64,000 nucleotides of DNA from Nitrospirota bacterium (GCA_016235245.1 JACRLO010000019.1:1-64000), one strand, 5' to 3'. Positions 33,881-42,467 are shown, counted from the stretch's first letter. The notes: generated by a model not told the origin, from the sequence alone. A program made the numbers and translations.

Positions 33881-35278
33881 CTATGCCCGCGATGCCGCAA
33901 GTGCTTTGCCCTTGCGCATCGTCATAAAGATATTGTAGATAAAGAAGAGCATGCCGACCGTGAAGATCAGACCTGCAACCGTTCTGAGCTGCCAGAAGGG
34001 ATAGTTCTTTACCAGCCCTTCCATGAACGTGTATTTGAGGCTTCCGTCAGCGTTCGTTGCCTTCCAGAGCGCGCCCTGCTGAATGCCCGTGATCCACATC
34101 GTGACCGAGAACATGAGCTGGCCGATCAGCACAAGCCAGAAATGGGTGTTTGCCACCTTGATGCTGTAGATCTCGGTGTTATAGATCTTCGGGATAATGT
34201 AATAGACGGATGCGGCTACGGTCATCGTGACCCAGCCCATGGTGCCCATATGAACATGTCCCGGGACCCAGTCAGTGTAATGGATGAGTGAGCTCACGAC
34301 CCTTATTGCCTGGGTAGGACCCTGCACGGTCTGCAGCCCGTAGAAGGTGATTCCCATAATGAAGAATTTTGTCAGATAGTTGGTCTGCATCTTGGACCAG
34401 TCAGAGCCAACCGTGTAATATCCGTTGACAACCGAGCCCCAGGACGGAGCGATCAGAAACAGCGTAAAAACGATGCCCAGGGTCTGGATCCAGTCAGGAA
34501 GGGGTGTGTACACAAGATGATGCGCGCCTGTCCAGAGATAGGCGAATACCAGAGACCAGAAGGCTATGATCGCGAGTCTGTGGCTGAAGATCGGCAGCCC
34601 CGTTGACTTTGGCAGGAAATAGTAGAACATTGCCAGTATGGGTGTTGTGAAGATGAAGCCGACGGCATTATGGCCATACCACCATTCTACGTTGGCGCTG
34701 TTTACCCCTGTAAAGAGATGGTAGGATTTGAAGAGACCCGCCGGGATCGAGAGGTTGTTGACAATATAGAGCACGGCAACGGCAATGACCGTTGCGATGA
34801 TATACCAGAGCGAGATATACATCTGCTGCTCTTTCCTCTTGATGATCGTGCCGAAGACATTGACCGCAAAGATGACCCAGAGGATCACGACCCCGATATC
34901 AAGGGGCCATTCAAGTTCAGCGTACTCAAGGGACTGGTTCATTCCCATGAAGAGGCTGACGGCTGCCAGCGCTATTGCAGCATTAAAGAGATAAAGATGA
35001 AACCGTGCGAGTTTCGGGAAAAGAAGAGGCCTCTTGGTCAGCCTCATTACAATGTAGTAAGAAATGCCGAAGATCGCCCCAATGCCGAGCCCGAAAGCGA
35101 GCCCGTTTGTGTGTACTACTCTCAGTCTTCCATAGGTGAAAAAGGGCGGTATATTCAGTTCAGGCTTCCACAACTGGATCGAGATCCAGAGCCCGATGAG
35201 AATACCGACCACTCCCCAGAAGATCGAGGAGACGATAAAGCCTTTTACCGTCTGGTGGTCATACTGATAGTCAGTCAT
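33881..35278 (-). CDS. ccoN: cbb3-type cytochrome c oxidase subunit I
   Basis: A 465-residue multi-helix haem-copper oxidase core of the C family, reducing O2 with high affinity. Ligands are visible: VVHTNGLAFGLG for haem b, WYGHNAVGF and GAHHLVYTPLPDW for Cu_B, and HVHMGTMGW with the two His for haems b3 and b. Shine-Dalgarno AAGGAGG precedes the ATG. It lies 56 bases after the Rrf2 gene, so both may be in one operon. The gene order indicates microaerobic respiration. Confidence 0.96.
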   Translation of the reverse strand: MTDYQYDHQTVKGFIVSSIFWGVVGILIGLWISIQLWKPELNIPPFFTYGRLRVVHTNGLAFGLGIGAIFGISYYIVMRLTKRPLLFPKLARFHLYLFNAAIALAAVSLFMGMNQSLEYAELEWPLDIGVVILWVIFAVNVFGTIIKRKEQQMYISLWYIIATVIAVAVLYIVNNLSIPAGLFKSYHLFTGVNSANVEWWYGHNAVGFIFTTPILAMFYYFLPKSTGLPIFSHRLAIIAFWSLVFAYLWTGAHHLVYTPLPDWIQTLGIVFTLFLIAPSWGSVVNGYYTVGSDWSKMQTNYLTKFFIMGITFYGLQTVQGPTQAIRVVSSLIHYTDWVPGHVHMGTMGWVTMTVAASVYYIIPKIYNTEIYSIKVANTHFWLVLIGQLMFSVTMWITGIQQGALWKATNADGSLKYTFMEGLVKNYPFWQLRTVAGLIFTVGMLFFIYNIFMTMRKGKALAASRA

Positions 35279-35334
35279 GCCGGAAATCCTCCTTTGACAA
35301 ATAATTCTGAATAAGCCTCAAAGAAGCTTTATGA

Positions 35335-35748
35335 TTATCTTGATTTCTTTGTTGTTGCCGCAATTTCGGCAAAGTTATGTTTTCTGAGCAGTTCATTGAC
35401 CTCTCCCCTGAGTGTTATCCATACGGTATGCACCGCGCAGGTCTTGCTGAACCCGCAGACTGAGCTGTCGACAGCACAGGTGTTGAGGGCAACAACGCCT
35501 TCGATCGCCTCTATGACGTCTAACAGGTTGATATCCTCCGGGGCCCTGTTCAGCTGGAACCCGCCCTTGACACCTCTGAAGGATTTGACCACTCCGGCCT
35601 TTACCAATTTCTGAAGGATCTTTGCCAGAAAGCTTTTCGGTGTTGCCATTTCACGCGAAATCTCATCAACCATGACAACCTTGTCGGTCTGGCCTGAGAG
35701 ATATAGTACGCAACGCATGGCATAATCTGTTTCCCGTGTTATCTGCAT
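35335..35748 (-). CDS. Rrf2-family transcription regulator
   Basis: A 137-residue winged-helix regulator beginning MQITRETDYAMRCVLYLS. Its recognition region reads MATPKSFLAKILQKLVKAGVVKS, and the wing is RGVKGGFQLNR. Three cysteines in the Fe-S position (NTCAVDSSVCGFSKTCAVH, about residues 89-107) fit IscR/NsrR-type cluster binding, so it may sense O2, NO or iron status. It heads the cbb3 genes and lies divergent to the selenoperoxiredoxin genes across an AT-rich region. It is a candidate regulator of both. Confidence 0.9.
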   Translation of the reverse strand: MQITRETDYAMRCVLYLSGQTDKVVMVDEISREMATPKSFLAKILQKLVKAGVVKSFRGVKGGFQLNRAPEDINLLDVIEAIEGVVALNTCAVDSSVCGFSKTCAVHTVWITLRGEVNELLRKHNFAEIAATTKKSR

Positions 35749-35867
35749 GTTTTCGTCATCTCCCTATCGTATTTCAGGACTGTTCAACTCTTGATTGCTG
35801 ATCCAATCATATCAAATCATGATTATTAAGCAAGATGAAAATAAGTTAATATAAGATTAATTTACTC

Positions 35868-35896
35868 TTGATTAAATTCTATGTCAAGCATAAAAT
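35868..35896 (+). promoter_or_regulatory. Plus-strand promoter in AT-rich divergent region
   Basis: TTGATT (35868-35873), 17-base spacer, TAAAAT (35891-35896). It lies in an AT-rich stretch with imperfect repeats (AATAAGTTAATATAAG near 35839; AATAAGACTAATATAA near 35894). These are candidate Rrf2 operator sites. Confidence 0.5.
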
Positions 35897-35930
35897 AAGA
35901 CTAATATAATCCAATTTTAAGGAGATACGC

Positions 35931-35966
35931 ATGGCACGATCGTTCAGAGATAAAAAAGTGAAGTAA
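35931..35966 (+). CDS. 11-codon leader ORF
   Basis: MARSFRDKKVK with an ideal Shine-Dalgarno (AAGGAG, 35919-35924) and a promoter 35 bases upstream. It is followed by a terminator-like hairpin (36002-36024) before the zinc-ribbon and selenoperoxiredoxin genes. Position and size suggest a regulatory leader peptide. It could also be the remaining start of a lost gene. Confidence 0.45.
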   Translation: MARSFRDKKVK

Positions 35967-36001
35967 ATACAGGGAGATAGAAAAAATAGGTATTCATCAG
36001 G

Positions 36002-36024
36002 GCCGAAAAAACAGTTTCGGCTTT
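36002..36024 (+). terminator. Terminator-like hairpin after leader ORF
   Basis: GCCGAAA (36002-36008) pairs with TTTCGGC (36015-36021), followed by a short TTTAT run. A weak terminator or attenuator is possible. Confidence 0.5.
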
Positions 36025-36067
36025 ATCATGGTTCTATGATAGGATGAAACAGAAAGGAGCGCTTGAG

Positions 36068-36238
36068 ATGAAAGATATCAGGATAATATATAGCAGTGTG
36101 GAAGAGATGGTTCGTATCCCTGAATCCGTCACCTGCCCCAAGTGCGGTGGCCAGATAGGGCTCTGGACAGAGTCGATCATCACGATATGCTGGTTTTGCG
36201 GATTTCATCTCTTCAGGAAAGAGGCGATCATCAATTAG
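36068..36238 (+). CDS. Small zinc-ribbon protein
   Basis: The start at 36068 is chosen because AGGAG lies 9 bases before it; the ATG at 36044 would put that site inside the gene. The 56-residue protein has two Cys pairs (CPKC, CWFC) about 24 residues apart, a zinc-ribbon or rubredoxin-like layout. No family is recognised. It lies 61 bases upstream of the selenoperoxiredoxin and could be co-transcribed with it. Confidence 0.7.
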   Translation: MKDIRIIYSSVEEMVRIPESVTCPKCGGQIGLWTESIITICWFCGFHLFRKEAIIN

Positions 36239-36299
36239 CGTTATACCTTAGGGTCATCGGCCCGAAAAATCATATTGATCAGCATATGGAGGAAAGATT

Positions 36300-36908
36300 A
36301 TGAGCGAACACTATGGCATTAAAGTTGGAGAACTGGTCCCGGATTTCAAGATCGAGACGTATGAACCGTCAAGAGGTGACTTTGGAGAGATCAGCCTGGC
36401 AGAACTGAAGGCAAATAAGAAATGGACGGTGCTGTTCTTCTATCCGGCCGATTTCACCTTTGTCTGAGCTACTGAATTCGCTGCTCTGGCAGAGCAGCAC
36501 GAGAATTTCAAGGCAGCCGGCTCTGAACTTATTACTGTCAGCACCGATACGAAATTCGTACATCTTGCCTGGCAAAAGGATGAAAAGATGCTCGAAAAGG
36601 TGAAATACACCATGGGCTCAGATCCGAATGCGAGACTCTCAAAACTCTTCGGTGTATACGACAGAGAGGCCGGACTTGATCTGCGGGGAACTTTTGTCAT
36701 CAGCCCTGAAGGCAAGGTCATGAACGCGGAAGTGAACTTCTTTAATCTCGGAAGAAATATCGAGGAGATCCTCCGCAAGGTGAAGGCGAACAGCTATCTT
36801 GCCGCTCATCAGAATGAGGGCTGCCCTGCAAAATGGCAGAAAGAAGGCGACAAGACTCTTACGCCGTCTGCCCAACTGGTAGGCAAAGTATTCGAAGCCC
36901 TGAAATAG
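36300..36908 (+). CDS. Peroxiredoxin with in-frame TGA at the peroxidatic Cys (candidate selenoprotein)
   Basis: Read through TGA at 36465-36467, this is a 202-residue AhpC/Prx1-type peroxiredoxin. The TGA is residue 56 in YPADFTFV-U-ATEFAALAE, exactly the peroxidatic Cys of FTFVCPTE. The resolving Cys is kept (EGCPAKW, Cys175). The Pro after Cys is Ala. The frame is unbroken on both sides. Shine-Dalgarno GGAGGAAAG precedes the ATG. A hairpin follows the TGA (36480-36498). It should reduce peroxides with a Sec-Cys pair. The upstream zinc-ribbon and downstream AhpD-fold genes probably belong to the same unit. Confidence 0.88.
36480..36498 (+). promoter_or_regulatory. Candidate bacterial SECIS hairpin
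   Basis: GCTGCTCT (36480-36487) pairs perfectly with AGAGCAGC (36491-36498) around a GGC loop starting 21 bases after the TGA. Loop content and distance closely match the hairpin in the rhodanese gene (GGGC loop, 20 bases). Confidence 0.75.
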
Positions 36909-36942
36909 TGGTAAAATACTCCTAAAACGAGGAGGGTTAGGC

Positions 36943-37269
36943 ATGGCTACATTACCGAATCAGTTTATGAGCATCAGGAAGAGGTTTGAGAAGTTTTTTA
37001 AGGCTGTTGAAAATGTAGGAAAAGAGGCAAAGGCTGCAGGTCCGCTCAATAAGAAGACCGCACATCTGATACAGCTTGCTGCAGCAGCGGCAAGCCGCTC
37101 TGAGGGTGCTGTTCATTCGCATACCCGGAGAGCGCTTGAGGCAGGGGCAAAACCTGCTGAGGTGTACCATGCGATTATCCTGCTGACAAGCACAATCGGC
37201 TTCCCGACGGTTTCAGCAGCACTCTGCTGGGCTGATGACGTTATCGGTGAAAAGGCAAAGAAAAAGTAA
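36943..37269 (+). CDS. AhpD-fold (carboxymuconolactone decarboxylase family) protein
   Basis: A 108-residue all-helical protein with the AhpD-like core LIQLAAAAASRSEGAVHSHTRRALEAGAKPAEV. The catalytic CxxC of true AhpD reductases is missing: the motif reads SEGAVHSH. A single Cys remains near the end (ALCWADD). So it probably is not a thiol reductase of the classical type. It follows the selenoperoxiredoxin by 34 bases with Shine-Dalgarno GAGGAGG, and a terminator follows it. Confidence 0.85.
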   Translation: MATLPNQFMSIRKRFEKFFKAVENVGKEAKAAGPLNKKTAHLIQLAAAAASRSEGAVHSHTRRALEAGAKPAEVYHAIILLTSTIGFPTVSAALCWADDVIGEKAKKK

Positions 37270-37292
37270 GCTATAGCGTTCTTAGTCAAAAA

Positions 37293-37321
37293 TAGAGGTG
37301 AACAGGAAGCTGTTCACCTCT
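37293..37321 (+). terminator. Terminator after peroxiredoxin operon
   Basis: TAGAGGTGAACAG (37293-37305) pairs with CTGTTCACCTCTA (37309-37321) around a short loop, then a run of T. Confidence 0.9.
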
Positions 37322-37397
37322 ATTTTTTTGTGGATGAGGCGTTCAACTGCGATCGATAAAATTCAGGAGCAGGCAGGCCTGATTTAGCTCTTCATGC

Positions 37398-38198
37398 TTA
37401 TTGATCCTGATCGTCAAAATTCTGCCAATAAAGATGTTTCAGATACCTGGGGAAATTGATCCGGTGCTTACGCTGCAGATCTGCGGCTGTGCAACGGTAA
37501 TCCGGCAGATGACGACAGGCCGCAGGATTTTCAAAGCCGAAGGCAACTGCATTCCGATACGACTCAGAGAGCAGGAGCTTTAACGTATTATTTTCAAAAG
37601 CATCCTGAATTGATTTGTACAGTGCATGAAAGTCATGTTTGGGACTGTTCCATAAATTCATGATGAATACTCCGTTTTTGTTCAGCTGCATGCGGCAGGA
37701 GGACAGAAAATCCTTGTCAAGAAGAGGGGCAGCAGGGCCAGTTTCATCAAATGCGTCGACGATGATTATATCGTAGTTATGGGAATACGCCCTGCGGAGT
37801 CCAATAAAATCTTCGCCTGCTGCATGAAATATCCGTAAATTTGTATTGTCCGCCGGAAGGCGAAAATAATCCTTTGAGAGATCGATAACCTGTTGCCTGA
37901 TTTCGACAACATCTATGGCAGAATCCGGCAATGCCTTCAGCAGGAAGTGGACCAGCGAACATCCGCCAAGGCCGATTAGGAGAACCGATTCTGGCTCGCA
38001 CTTAAAGAGCAGCCCGCTCATCATAGCCTCATTGTAGTCTTCCAAAAGTAGATCAGGCCTGTCAGTCTGAATAGTACTTTGAATTATTCCTTCACCGAAG
38101 TAGAGGGTGCGCTTATTGCCTTCCTCAGCAATGATGATCTCTCCATATTCATCACGACGCCGGCAGATTTCGTCGCCTTTTATTCTGTCTTTCCCCAT
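37398..38198 (-). CDS. Spermidine-synthase-like protein
   Basis: A 266-residue protein with the polyamine aminopropyltransferase fold: an N-terminal beta region (RTLYFGEGIIQSTIQTDRP), a nucleotide loop (VLLIGLGGCSLVHFLLKALP), an acidic strand end (IDVVEIRQQVIDLSK) and a catalytic-region DAFDETGPAAPLLD. Residues that bind putrescine in true SpeE are not all recognisable. Many proteins of this type have unknown substrates. It is a single gene, convergent with the peroxiredoxin operon, and is the second such fold in the window. Confidence 0.75.
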   Translation of the reverse strand: MGKDRIKGDEICRRRDEYGEIIIAEEGNKRTLYFGEGIIQSTIQTDRPDLLLEDYNEAMMSGLLFKCEPESVLLIGLGGCSLVHFLLKALPDSAIDVVEIRQQVIDLSKDYFRLPADNTNLRIFHAAGEDFIGLRRAYSHNYDIIIVDAFDETGPAAPLLDKDFLSSCRMQLNKNGVFIMNLWNSPKHDFHALYKSIQDAFENNTLKLLLSESYRNAVAFGFENPAACRHLPDYRCTAADLQRKHRINFPRYLKHLYWQNFDDQDQ

Positions 38199-38447
38199 TT
38201 TAGGTATCCAGTTATTATGTCGTTAGAATCATGCATCTGTGGATATATGCTTTTCCCGCATGATGATGTATCCATGAATATCTGCACTTGGTCATCGGTG
38301 AATGCATAAGAGGGATGGCTTTATCTCTGTTGCCCCCTGCGTAAGTCTAATGAAACAATCGGGAAATGTAAATAAATAATGTAAGTGATGGTCAGGTGAT
38401 CTTATCGTCGATTCGCAGGTCTGAGCGTATTTCTGGTAAAATTTCAG

Positions 38448-39434
38448 ATGGCCATGATACGTGTCGAGAACCTGGTAAAGAAATTCGGGAACATAACCGC
38501 AGTAGATAATGTCTCCTTTGATGTTGAAGAGGGGACGATCTTCGGTTTTCTCGGCCCAAACGGCGCAGGCAAGACAACCACCATCAGCATTCTCTGCACA
38601 CTCCTTTCCCCTACCTCCGGCAGGACCTTCATTAACGGTTTTGACTGCAACCAGGAATCGTCAAAGGTGCGAAGCGCCATCGGCATTGTCTTTCAGGACA
38701 GTTCGCTCGACAAGGACCTCACAGCCCGGGAAAATCTTGTCTTCCATGCCTATCTGTACAATGTCCCAAAGTCGGATCGGAAGCAGAGGGTGGAGGAAGC
38801 CCTGCAGTTCGCAGGTCTTACCGACCGTGCAGACGACCTGGTAAAGAAATTTTCCGGGGGCATGAAGCGTAGGCTTGAGGTCGCACGCGGTCTTATCCAC
38901 AGGCCAAAGGTGCTCTTCCTCGACGAACCGACACTCGGCCTTGACCCCCAAAGCAGGGCAAGCCTCTGGGAGTTCATTAAGGGCCTGCAGGAAAAACATA
39001 AGGTAACGATCTTTATGACAACGCATTACATGGAGGAGGCAGAGGTCTGCGACAAGATTGCGATCATTGACCGGGGCCGGATCATTGCCTCAGGTACGCC
39101 TGCCGAATTGAAGAAGATCGTCGGCGGTGACGTGATCTATCTCAGGACCACGGACAACGGCAAGGCGATGGCGGATATTAAAAAGCTCTTTGATACGGAG
39201 GTGTCCGAGAAAGAGGGAGAGATCTTTATATCTGCCATGAAAGGGGAAGCCTGCATCCCTGCCCTGATCAGGGAGGTCGGCGATAGCGTCCTTTCCGTGC
39301 GCATGCAGAGGCCGACGCTGAACGATGTTTTTCTCAAACTCACCGGCAAGGAGATCCGCGAAGGGAGCGGCGCAGGCAATGATGACATAAAGACCATGGT
39401 GCGCTCATACAGGAAACGGCATGATCGAGACTAA
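38448..39434 (+). CDS. ABC-2 type exporter ATP-binding protein (DrrA-like)
   Basis: A 328-residue ATPase with Walker A GPNGAGKTT, Q-loop VFQDSSLD, signature KFSGGMKRRLE, Walker B VLFLDEPTLGLD and H-loop TTHYMEEAE. The C-terminal DrrA-type extension of ~110 residues fits drug or lipid exporters. A TAAAAT box (38437-38442) is 5 bases before the first ATG and there is no Shine-Dalgarno, suggesting a leaderless message. The gene overlaps its permease by 14 bases. Confidence 0.92.
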   Translation: MAMIRVENLVKKFGNITAVDNVSFDVEEGTIFGFLGPNGAGKTTTISILCTLLSPTSGRTFINGFDCNQESSKVRSAIGIVFQDSSLDKDLTARENLVFHAYLYNVPKSDRKQRVEEALQFAGLTDRADDLVKKFSGGMKRRLEVARGLIHRPKVLFLDEPTLGLDPQSRASLWEFIKGLQEKHKVTIFMTTHYMEEAEVCDKIAIIDRGRIIASGTPAELKKIVGGDVIYLRTTDNGKAMADIKKLFDTEVSEKEGEIFISAMKGEACIPALIREVGDSVLSVRMQRPTLNDVFLKLTGKEIREGSGAGNDDIKTMVRSYRKRHDRD

Positions 39435-40188
39435 TGTGATCTATGTGATCGTTGCCCGTGAATTCAAGAAATTCATCCGGGAAAAGAGCAGGCTCGTCTC
39501 TACGCTGGCCCGTCCGCTGCTCTGGCTGTTTCTTATCGGCGGTGGTATGTCGCGACTCGTTCCCGCAGGAGAGAATGTCTCCTACATACAGTTTATATTC
39601 CCAGGCATCCTTGGCATGACCGTTCTTTTTACGGCTATTTTTTCCTCCATTTCGATCATATGGGACAAGGAGTTCGGATTCATGAAGGAGATCCTCGTGG
39701 CGCCGGTATCCAGGTTTTCCGTTGTGATAGCCAAGGCGACAAGCGGGATGGTGCTCTCGACGTTCCAGGCGATCATCGTCCTCTGCCTCTTCCCTGTTAT
39801 CGGGCTGAGGCTTGACCCGCTGCAGGTGATCGGCGTCATCCTTGTATCTGCAATCCTTTCCTTTGCCCTTGCCGCCTTTGGAATCCTGCTTGCTTCGTTT
39901 TATGAGAACTACGAGAGCTTCAGCGTGATCATGAATTTTATCGTGATGCCGATGTTCTTCCTGTCCGGCGCGATGTATCCGGTAAAGCTCCTGCCGGATG
40001 TGCTGAAGTTTATTTCGAAGTTGAACCCGCTCACCTATGGCGTTGATGCGCTCAAGAACATTGTTTTTCCGCATGAGACAGGGCGGATGAGCGCAGACTT
40101 TTCGCTCTCCCTGGATGTCCTTGTTATCTGCAGCCTGGCCGTGGTCTTTGTGTTTGTGGCAGGGAAGGTTTTTGAAAGAAAGCAGTAA
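39421..40188 (+). CDS. ABC-2 type permease
   Basis: A 255-residue membrane protein with about six helices and the family feature LSGAMYPVKLLPDVLKFISKLNPLTYGVDALKN near the C-terminus. Together with the ATPase upstream it forms a two-gene exporter; substrate unknown (drug, lipid or polysaccharide types share this fold). The 14-base overlap implies translational coupling. Confidence 0.92.
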   Translation: MIETNVIYVIVAREFKKFIREKSRLVSTLARPLLWLFLIGGGMSRLVPAGENVSYIQFIFPGILGMTVLFTAIFSSISIIWDKEFGFMKEILVAPVSRFSVVIAKATSGMVLSTFQAIIVLCLFPVIGLRLDPLQVIGVILVSAILSFALAAFGILLASFYENYESFSVIMNFIVMPMFFLSGAMYPVKLLPDVLKFISKLNPLTYGVDALKNIVFPHETGRMSADFSLSLDVLVICSLAVVFVFVAGKVFERKQ

Positions 40189-40235
40189 TGTCTCACCGCA
40201 CATGAACCGAGTTCAGGCGCTGAGTCCGGTCCTGT

Positions 40236-42467
40236 CTATTCCATCCGGGGCAGCAGGGAGATGAAACGCTCCACGATCTCAGGATCGAACTGTGTGCCTG
40301 CATGTTTTATCAGTTCTTCCTTTGCCACCTGGATGGGAAGCGGGTCCCTGTAGGGTCTTTTCGACATCATCGCATCCCAGGAGTCGGCGATACCTATGAT
40401 CCTGGCTTTTAATGGTATCTCTCTGCCCTTGAGGCCATGCGGGTAGCCTGAACCGTCGTATTTTTCATGGTGATGCCGTATCGCCGGCAGGACCGGCTTC
40501 AGGAAATGGATCGGTTCGAGTATCTGCATGCCTCGTTCAGGGTGGGAGCGTATCTCTCTCTGTTCCTCCCCGTCAAGGCGGCCATTCTTTCTGAGAATTT
40601 CTCTGCCGATACCGATCTTTCCTACATCGTGCAGTGCTGCCGCAAACCTGAGATGTTCTTTTTCCTGTGCGCTTAAACCCATGGCGTCTGCCATCCTCAT
40701 GCTCAGGGCAGCTACCCGTTCGCTATGGCCTCCCGTATAGGGGTCTTTCGCCTCTATAGCATTGGCAAGCGCGGTGACCGTCTGAAGATAGGAGGTCTCG
40801 ATATCGTCGAAAAGCCGGCTGTTGACGATGCCGGATGAGATGATGTCAGAGAGGAACTGGAAAAACTCAATCTCGTCATCACTGTAGTGATGCGCCTCAT
40901 CGGATGTCAGGTACAGTATCCCGGTGATCTGATCCTTTGCCTTCAGCGGTATTGCGATCTCGGTCATCGTATCGATCGGCATATCGAAGGGATTTTCTCT
41001 CGAATAATTGACGAGGGTCCGGCCCATGAGAAGCGCTTTGTGAAGATTGCTGCCATCGATCTTCAGCCGTTCTCCCAGGTGGCCGCTTCTGAAACCCGAA
41101 ACCATCTTCGGTATCAGTACAACACTTGAAAAAAAGGCACAGCTGCTGCAGGCATCGAACTTGTCAGTCTGGTTCAGCGGCGCGTGATGCGTGTGGCAGT
41201 GATTGTGCTCCCAGCATGCTGTTGCAGATAATCCGTCAGGGCATGACGCTGAGCCTCCATGGCACATAGTGCCTGACAACGACCAGCAGTTCAGTCCGGA
41301 CCCGTAGGCCGGGCAGTTATGAGCACTGCAATTGAAATATTTGTAACACCGCGTCTCAATATCCTCTTCGAGAAGGAGTACGACGCCGACTTTGAGGTTC
41401 GTAATATCCAGGATGATGCTGAGGCTCAGAGACAGCGTCTGCTCAAGCTGCAGGGTGGAAGTGGTCAGCCGGGAAGCATTCAGCAGGGTACTGAGCTTCG
41501 TATTACTTTTTACCAGCTCCTGGTTGAGTCCCTCGGTCTCGAGAATATGCTGTGCCGTGTCCTCCTCGTGTTTCTTCAGTGCAGAGCTCATCCGGTTGAA
41601 CGCATCGGTCAGTTGGACAAGTTCATCCCCGCGCTGCTCTCTGTATACCCGGCATGTTCGACAATTGCCGTGTTCCAGGGCAAACTGGCCGGACGGGATG
41701 CCCTGACAGAGAGTCCCTGTCGTCAGCCAGCATGGTATCGTGGAATTTTCATAGGAAGGACAGTCCTTCTGCACGCAGTTATGAAATTTTCGGCAGTTGA
41801 TGCGCCTCGGTCTGTGAAAGACAAAGTCACCACTGGAGATACGGTCTGCGGCAGCGGTGAGTCCGCGTATGGGAGAAAGAAGCATTTTCCTGCTCAGCAC
41901 GACCAGAACACCCGACAGGGTAAGGGCTGCCATGAGGCCGAACCACGACATTCTTTTGGCAAGGTCAGTGATATTTTTGGCAATATCGCCCTCGAAAACC
42001 GCTACCACCACTACCCCGCGCACCGCTGCATCGTCCTGGTGGCAATTACGGCAGGCTGCTTCGTTCATTAACGGCGTCAGAAAATAGCGCGATCCCTCTG
42101 ATGCATAGTTGAGTTCCGCACCATTGGCGAGGTTTGCAAGCAGCTCTTTTTTTATGGGCAATGGATCACCTGGTATGCCAAAGGCGCTGCTTCCGTCGGC
42201 CTTAAGCACTGCCAGTGCTCTTACGGAGTCTATATCTTTCAGAAGGCCTATCAGTCGCTGCGTTTCTTCCGGACGCCCCATGATCATATTGTCACGGATC
42301 GTTCTATGGATAACGGTGGTAACCATTTTTGCGTTGCGCTGATGGTCTTCTTCGATCAGTGTGGTTTCGCGTCGGATCACCAGCAGGCCGAGGACCGAGA
42401 TGACCGTGACTACCGCAGCGATGACCACGGAGATGAACTTCGCTTCGATGCCGAGTCTACGCAGCAT
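40236..42467 (-). CDS. HD-GYP sensor with haem-c motif and two Cys-rich two-CW-like modules
   Basis: A 743-residue membrane sensor. TM1 is at ~13-31. The periplasmic domain has a CxxCH haem motif (CRNCH, 139-143). TM2 is at ~176-192, followed by the HAMP start. Cysteine module 1 lies at 225-272 (CRKFHNC, CPSY, CW, GTLC, CRTC). A coiled coil follows. A GAF-like domain has module 2 at 374-443 (CYKYFNC, CPAY, CW, GTMC, CSSC) inserted. HD-GYP spans ~545-740 with HDVGKIGI and HHEKYDGSGYP, so c-di-GMP hydrolysis is likely. The modules share the pattern C..F.NC....CP.Y, CW, GT.C and may bind Fe-S or other metal. It likely senses redox or gas signals. Confidence 0.88.
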   Translation of the reverse strand: MLRRLGIEAKFISVVIAAVVTVISVLGLLVIRRETTLIEEDHQRNAKMVTTVIHRTIRDNMIMGRPEETQRLIGLLKDIDSVRALAVLKADGSSAFGIPGDPLPIKKELLANLANGAELNYASEGSRYFLTPLMNEAACRNCHQDDAAVRGVVVVAVFEGDIAKNITDLAKRMSWFGLMAALTLSGVLVVLSRKMLLSPIRGLTAAADRISSGDFVFHRPRRINCRKFHNCVQKDCPSYENSTIPCWLTTGTLCQGIPSGQFALEHGNCRTCRVYREQRGDELVQLTDAFNRMSSALKKHEEDTAQHILETEGLNQELVKSNTKLSTLLNASRLTTSTLQLEQTLSLSLSIILDITNLKVGVVLLLEEDIETRCYKYFNCSAHNCPAYGSGLNCWSLSGTMCHGGSASCPDGLSATACWEHNHCHTHHAPLNQTDKFDACSSCAFFSSVVLIPKMVSGFRSGHLGERLKIDGSNLHKALLMGRTLVNYSRENPFDMPIDTMTEIAIPLKAKDQITGILYLTSDEAHHYSDDEIEFFQFLSDIISSGIVNSRLFDDIETSYLQTVTALANAIEAKDPYTGGHSERVAALSMRMADAMGLSAQEKEHLRFAAALHDVGKIGIGREILRKNGRLDGEEQREIRSHPERGMQILEPIHFLKPVLPAIRHHHEKYDGSGYPHGLKGREIPLKARIIGIADSWDAMMSKRPYRDPLPIQVAKEELIKHAGTQFDPEIVERFISLLPRME

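Noticed and set aside
36465-36575. A nonsense mutation or frameshift in the peroxiredoxin
   Set aside because: There is no frame change and all other family residues are kept. A SECIS-like hairpin follows at the expected distance.
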